From Ichthyophis bannanicus (lineage: Eukaryota > Chordata > Amphibia > Gymnophiona > Ichthyophiidae): 64,000 nucleotides of DNA. Where the stretch lies: positions 412,898,159 through 412,962,158 of the forward strand of contig CM066034.1 in assembly GCA_033557465.1 (NCBI GenBank). Reading direction: 5' to 3'. Of this stretch, positions 59,491 through 64,000 are shown one piece after another. Position 1 is the stretch's first letter. Each line of letters starts with the position of its first letter. A program made the position numbers and the translations under genes. The notes beneath the pieces are model-generated. The model did not search any database, had not been told where the DNA came from, and saw only the letters and a list, made by a program, of their open reading frames with translations.

Positions 59491-62370
59491 CAGTGTGCAA
59501 GAAATGAGAGTCAGAAACTGTAAAGATGTCTTACACATTGGAACATGGAACGTACGAAGCATGAACCAAGGGAAGTTGGAGGTGGTCAAGAATGAAATGG
59601 AACGTGTACAACTTGATCTGTTGGGTGTCAGCGAACTGAAATGGACTGGCATCGGGCACTTTGCATCAGATGATCACATGGTCTACTATGCTGGAAATGA
59701 AAGACAAAGAAGAAATGGTGTTGCATTTATAATAAAGAAGAAACTTGCAAGAACTGTAATGAAATACAATGAAGTCAGCGAACGCTTAATCTCTATTTGT
59801 CTATGAGGAATGCCTATCAACACAACTATAATTCAAGTATATGCCCCAACAACAGCTGCAGAAGAGAATGAAATTGAAGAGTTCTATGAACAAGTACAAG
59901 CTGAAATTGACAGAACATGCAAACAGGATATCCTGATAGTCATGGGTGACTGGAATGCAAAAGTTGGCAACAAAGAAGAAGGCAAAGTAGTTGGAAAATA
60001 TGGACTTGGCAACAGAAATGAAGCTGGAGAAAGACTGACAGAATTCTGCAAGAGCAACGATCTATTCATCTCAAACACCTTCCAGCAACACAAGCGGCGA
60101 CTGTACACATGGACTTCACCCAATGGATTGTATAAAAATCAAATTGACTACATCTATGGAAGTCAACGATGGAAAAGCTCTGTAACATCAACAAAGACAA
60201 AACCTGGAGCTAACTGTGGTACAGATCATCAACTACTAGTATGCAAACTCAAGCTAAAGTTGAAAAAGAGCAAACCACTCATGAATGCAGCAAAATATGA
60301 CCTTGAGAATATACCACTGGAATTTAAAGACTGCCTGCAAAATCGATTTGCTGCTTTAGATACAAATGACAGAGCTCCGGAAGAGTTATGGAATGACATC
60401 AAGAAGGTTGTGTTGGAAGAAAGCGAGAAGTCTCTACAAAAGGTGAAAAAGCAAAAACGGCCAAAATGGATGGCGGAAGAAACTCTGAAAATTGCCCAGA
60501 AACGCAGAGAAGCTAAAGCCAGAGGAGAAAGAAAGACAATCGCAGAACTCAACATAGATTTCCAATGAGCAGCAAGACAGGACAAGGAAAGGTACTACAA
60601 TGATGCTTGCAAGGAAATAGAAGCAGAAACTATTAGAGGAAGAACAAGATCGGCTTTCCTAAAGCTACGAGAGTTAAAGAAAAAGTTCCAGCCTCGAATA
60701 GGAATGTTACAAGTTGCTCAAGGTTCTATGTTGAATGATGCTGAGAAGATCAAGAAAAGGTGGAAGGAATATACCGAGTTTTTATATGATATAGATCAAG
60801 TGGACCAACAGCCGTTTCAGCCTGTACCTTATGATCGGGAACCATTGGTGATGAAAGAAGAAGTTGAAGCAGCATTGAAAGCCTTATCAAAGAACAAAGC
60901 ACCAGGCATTGATAGCATTCCCATAGAAGTATAACAGCAATCTGATGGCAGCTGTTACCATATTTACAAGGCTCTGCCAAGAAATATGGAAGACAACATC
61001 ATGGCCAACTGACTGGAAAAGATCGGTGCTTATACCAATACTAAAGAAAGGTGATCCAACTGACTGTGGAAATTATCGCACACTTGCTCTGATCTCACAT
61101 GCCAGCAAGATTCTACTGAAGATTATTCAAAAGAGACTATAACCATACCTGGAACAAGAACTACCTGAAGTGCAAGCAGGGTTCAGGAAAGGGCGAGGAA
61201 CGAGAGACATCATTGCGGATGTGAGATGGATCCTTGAAAAGACTAAAGAATACCAAAAGGATATCTATTTGTGCTTTATCGACTATAGCAAGGCTTTTGA
61301 CTGTGTAAACCATGAGAAACTCTGGGCCACATTAAGAAGTATGAGTATACCAGAACACCTGATCGTTCTCTTGTACAATCTGTACATTGATCAAGAAGCA
61401 ACAGTTCGAACGGAACAAGGAGAAACAGAATGGTTTAAAATAAGCAAAGGTGTAAGACAAGGCTGCATACTTTCCCCATATCTGTTTAATTTATATGCAG
61501 AACAAATCATCAAAGAAGCAGGATTGTATGAAAACAACAGAGGTGTGAAGATTGGTGGAAGACTCATCAACAACCTTCGCTATGCTGATGATACCACATT
61601 ACTGGCTGAAAGTGAAGATGATCTGAAACATTTGCTACTCACAATCAAAGAACATAGTCTCAAAATGGGCCGGCCTGCACCTTAATGTAAAGAAGAGAAA
61701 GATCATGACAACTGGCATAATCAACAGGTTCATCGTTGAAGGAGAAGAAATTGAAATCGTGAACAACTTTAACCTACTTGGATCAACTATCAATAAAGAA
61801 GCAACAAGCAGTCAAGAAATCAGACGACGCATTGCTCTTGGCAGAATGGCTATGAAAGACCTAGATAAGATTCTTAAGAGCACAGATGTCTCTCTCCATA
61901 CAAAGATTCGACTTGTTCAAGCCATGGTATTTTCAATAACATCATATGGATGTGAAAACTGGACAGTGAAAAAGACAGACAGGAAGAAAATTGATGCCTT
62001 TGAATTGTGGTGCTGGCGGCGAATACCGTGTATACCATGGACTGCCCGAAGAACAAACCAGACGGTACTAGAGAAGATCAAACCTAAGCTTTCTTTAGAA
62101 GCTCAGATGACAAGACTTCGACTTTCATACTTTGGACACATCATGCGAAGAGAGAGATCATTAGAGAAAGACAGCATGCTTTGAAATATAGAGGGTCAAC
62201 GCAAAATGAAGGCCAGCAATGAGATGGATCGATACAATAACAGCAGCTACAGGTAGCAGTCTGTCAACAATGAGCCGCCTGACTGAAGACTGAACACAAT
62301 TTAGGATAGCTATCCAGAGGGTGGCTATGAGTCGACTCCGACTCGACGGCACTTAACAACAACAACAAGA
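59491..62370 (+). mobile_element. RTE-type (BovB-like) LINE inserted in L2
   Basis: About 2.9 kb with endonuclease and RT in one pol-like order, ending in GACTCCGACTCGACGGCAC and (AAC)n. The 3' end also occurs at 33431-33743 and, decayed, in the type 1 SINEs. It interrupts an antisense L2 between its pol end and its 3' UTR. The 5' boundary is approximate and no target duplication was clear. Confidence 0.88.
59495..62355 (+). pseudogene. RTE pol (endonuclease-RT), broken
   Basis: Endonuclease: HIGTWNVRSMNQGKLEVV, LLGVSELKWTGIG and RRNGVAFIIKKK, with a stop at 59806. Then IQVYAPTTAAEENE, VMGDWNAKVGN, FQQHKRRLYTWTSPNG, NQIDYIYGSQRW and GTDHQLLV, with a stop at 60568. RT: KNKAPGIDSIPIEV, ILKKGDPTDCGNYRTLAL, QAGFRKGRGTRD, CFIDYSKAFDCV, GVRQGCILSPYLFNLYAEQ and the catalytic LRYADDTTLLAE. 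C-terminal: SYGCENWTVKKTDRKKIDA, FELWCWRRIPCIPWTARR and MTRLRLSYFGHIM. At least five stops or frame changes. Family by comparison with BovB/RTE from memory. Confidence 0.88.
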
Positions 62371-64000
62371 GCATTAGTCAGTTCTGCAGTACGGTGTGGT
62401 ATAGTTTGGTACAGTTTGGTCATAGATGTTAACGGGGGTTGGTCATGAACATTGACGGGGTTAGGGTAAGATGAGGATGGAAGTCAGGATCTGAATGCGA
62501 CGGTGAAGAGGTGGGTCTTCAACCTGGATTTGAAGAAGGCCAGGGTGGACGCCTGGCGCACAGACGCAGGTAGGCTGTTCCAGGCGTGTGGTGCAGCAAG
62601 GTTAAAGGGGCGCAGTCGGGAGTTCGCGGTGTGGGTGAAAGGCATTGAAAGAAGCGATTTTTTGGCAGAGTGCAAATTTCGAGAGGGGATGTAGGGAGAG
62701 ATAAGAGATAGGAGGTATTGAGGGGCCATAGAGTGAATGCATTTATAGGTCAGCAGGAGAAGCTTGAATTGGATGCAGATTTGGACAGGGAGCCAGTGAA
62801 GTGACTTGAGGAGAGGAGTAATGTGGGCATTGCGAGGCTGGCAGAAGATTAGTTGAGCAGCGTGATTTTGTATAGATTGAAGGGGAAGGAGATGGTTCAC
62901 GGGGAGACCAGCGAGGAGTAGGTTGCAGTAATCGATGCGAGAGGAAATTAAGTAGTGGATAAGCGTTTTGGTGGTGTGTTCAGAGAGGAGGGGGTGGATA
63001 TTGCTGATGTTGTAGAGGAAGAAGTGGCAGGTCTTAGCTACAAGCTGGATATGAGCAGAGAAGGAGAGAGAGGTGTCGAAGATGACCCCTAGATTGTGGG
63101 CCGAGGGAACAGGAAGATTAGTAGATCCATTCACATGGACTGAGAGAGGGGGAAGCGGGGGAGGGGGGGGGGAGGAGTTGGGTGGAAAAATAAGGAGTTC
63201 AGTCTTGGTCATGCTCAGTTTCAATCGGCGATGAGATATCCAGGCAACAATGTTCGAGAGACAGGCAGAGATCTTGGACTGGGTTGCCAGAGAGATATCA
63301 GGTGTAGAGAGGTAGATTTGGGAGTCATCAGCATAGAGATGGTACTGAAAGCCATGGGAGGAGATAAGCACGCCAAGGCCTTGGGTATAGAGAGAGAAAA
63401 GGAGGGGGCCCAAGACAGATCCCTGGGGTACACCTACATGGAGCGGGGTAGAGGAGGAGAAGCCACCTGAGTATACACTGAATGAGCGTTGGGAGAGGTA
63501 GGAGGAGAACCAGGATAGTACGGAGTCCTTGAAGCCAAGCGAGGAGAGGGTGGTGAGGAGAAGGTCGTGGTCGACGGTGTCAAAGGCAGCAGAAAGGTCA
63601 AGAAGGATGAGGATAGAATAGAGGCCCTTAGATTTAGCCAGGAACAGGTCGTTGATGACTTTAGTGAGTGCCGTTTCAGTGGAATGTAGGGGACGGAAGC
63701 CGGATTGTAGTGGGTCCAGGAGGGCCTGGGAGGTGAGGAAGTCGAGACAGTGATGGTGGACTGCTCGTTCTAAAAGTTTGGATATGAAGGGAAGGAGGGA
63801 GATCGGTCGATAGTTAGAAGGGCATGTGGGGTCAAGTGAGGGTTTCTTGAGGAGGGGTGTGACAACAGCGTGTTTGAAGTCAGCGGGGACAGCTGCAGTG
63901 GAGAGTGAAAGGTTGAGGATATGAGTGATGGAGGAGACAATAATGAGGGAAATGGAACGTAGGAGATAGGTGGGGATAGGGTCTGAAGAACAGGTGGTGG
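62371..64000 (-). mobile_element. L2-type LINE, runs off the window
   Basis: Minus-strand L2 whose 3' UTR is at 59298-59490. The RT and C-terminus are present; the endonuclease would lie beyond position 64000. It is the least damaged L2 in the window. Confidence 0.88.
62484..64000 (-). CDS. L2 reverse transcriptase, open at window edge (partial)
   Basis: The frame is open on the minus strand from the window edge to a stop at 62484, at least 500 codons. [85 protein letters not shown] and the catalytic [10 protein letters not shown]. Then come [47 protein letters not shown], and the C-terminal [22 protein letters not shown]. It would copy L2 RNA at a nicked target. The N-terminus and start are outside the window, so completeness is unknown. 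Confidence 0.88.
   Translation of the reverse strand, partial: TTCSSDPIPTYLLRSISLIIVSSITHILNLSLSTAAVPADFKHAVVTPLLKKPSLDPTCPSNYRPISLLPFISKLLERAVHHHCLDFLTSQALLDPLQSGFRPLHSTETALTKVINDLFLAKSKGLYSILILLDLSAAFDTVDHDLLLTTLSSLGFKDSVLSWFSSYLSQRSFSVYSGGFSSSTPLHVGVPQGSVLGPLLFSLYTQGLGVLISSHGFQYHLYADDSQIYLSTPDISLATQSKISACLSNIVAWISHRRLKLSMTKTELLIFPPNSSPPPPPLPPLSVHVNGSTNLPVPSAHNLGVIFDTSLSFSAHIQLVAKTCHFFLYNISNIHPLLSEHTTKTLIHYLISSRIDYCNLLLAGLPVNHLLPLQSIQNHAAQLIFCQPRNAHITPLLKSLHWLPVQICIQFKLLLLTYKCIHSMAPQYLLSLISPYIPSRNLHSAKKSLLSMPFTHTANSRLRPFNLAAPHAWNSLPASVRQASTLAFFKSRLKTHLFTVAFRS

Overview
The window is a dense pile of transposable elements from a vertebrate nuclear genome. I recognise no host protein-coding gene, no rRNA and no functional tRNA. 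The mixture is CR1, L2, L1 and RTE LINEs, tRNA-headed SINEs, a DIRS tyrosine-recombinase retrotransposon, hAT-like DNA elements and a Gmr1-like Ty3/Gypsy LTR element. Together these fit a large-genome, non-mammalian, non-avian vertebrate. An amphibian, possibly a caecilian, is my best guess; it rests on repeat content only and is not proven.

Layout. 0.4-5.2 kb: one L2 LINE split by a second, antisense L2, with two SINEs. 5.2-7.6 kb: CR1 end, a tRNA-Pro-like repeat, a SINE and unrecognised DNA. 7.6-12.7 kb: a DIRS element on the minus strand with terminal inverted repeats and an internal complementary region; its reverse transcriptase is deleted and three younger elements sit in it. 14.1-19.5 kb: a full-length L1 with both ORFs open and a perfect 16-bp target-site duplication. 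19.8-22.3 kb: a foldback repeat containing a 2.25-kb hAT-like element built mostly of minisatellite. 22.3-31.4 kb: CR1 copies of three subfamilies, including one with an uninterrupted ~950-codon frame. 31.9-36.1 kb: the 5' part of an L1 cut by a second minisatellite-filled hAT-like element with a perfect 8-bp duplication. 36.1-41.1 kb: a CR1 inserted antisense inside another CR1. 42.1-43.1 kb: an L1 ORF2 endonuclease remnant. 43.2-59.1 kb: one CR1 copy interrupted by an L2, a SINE and a whole L1; that L1 is itself interrupted by the LTR element at 52.2-58.5 kb. 59.3-64.0 kb: an L2 interrupted by an RTE LINE and still open at the window edge.

How the parts work together. The LINEs encode endonuclease and reverse transcriptase, and their 3' ends explain the SINE tails: one SINE type ends like the RTE element, the other like the L2 element, while both share a head and a central block. 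The most unusual item is the LTR element. It has a SCAN/Gmr1-like gag, a protease and an integrase in one 1313-codon frame that runs on into the 3' LTR, but it has no reverse transcriptase or RNase H. By hand its two LTRs differ by roughly 1%, so it moved recently and probably depended on enzymes supplied in trans.
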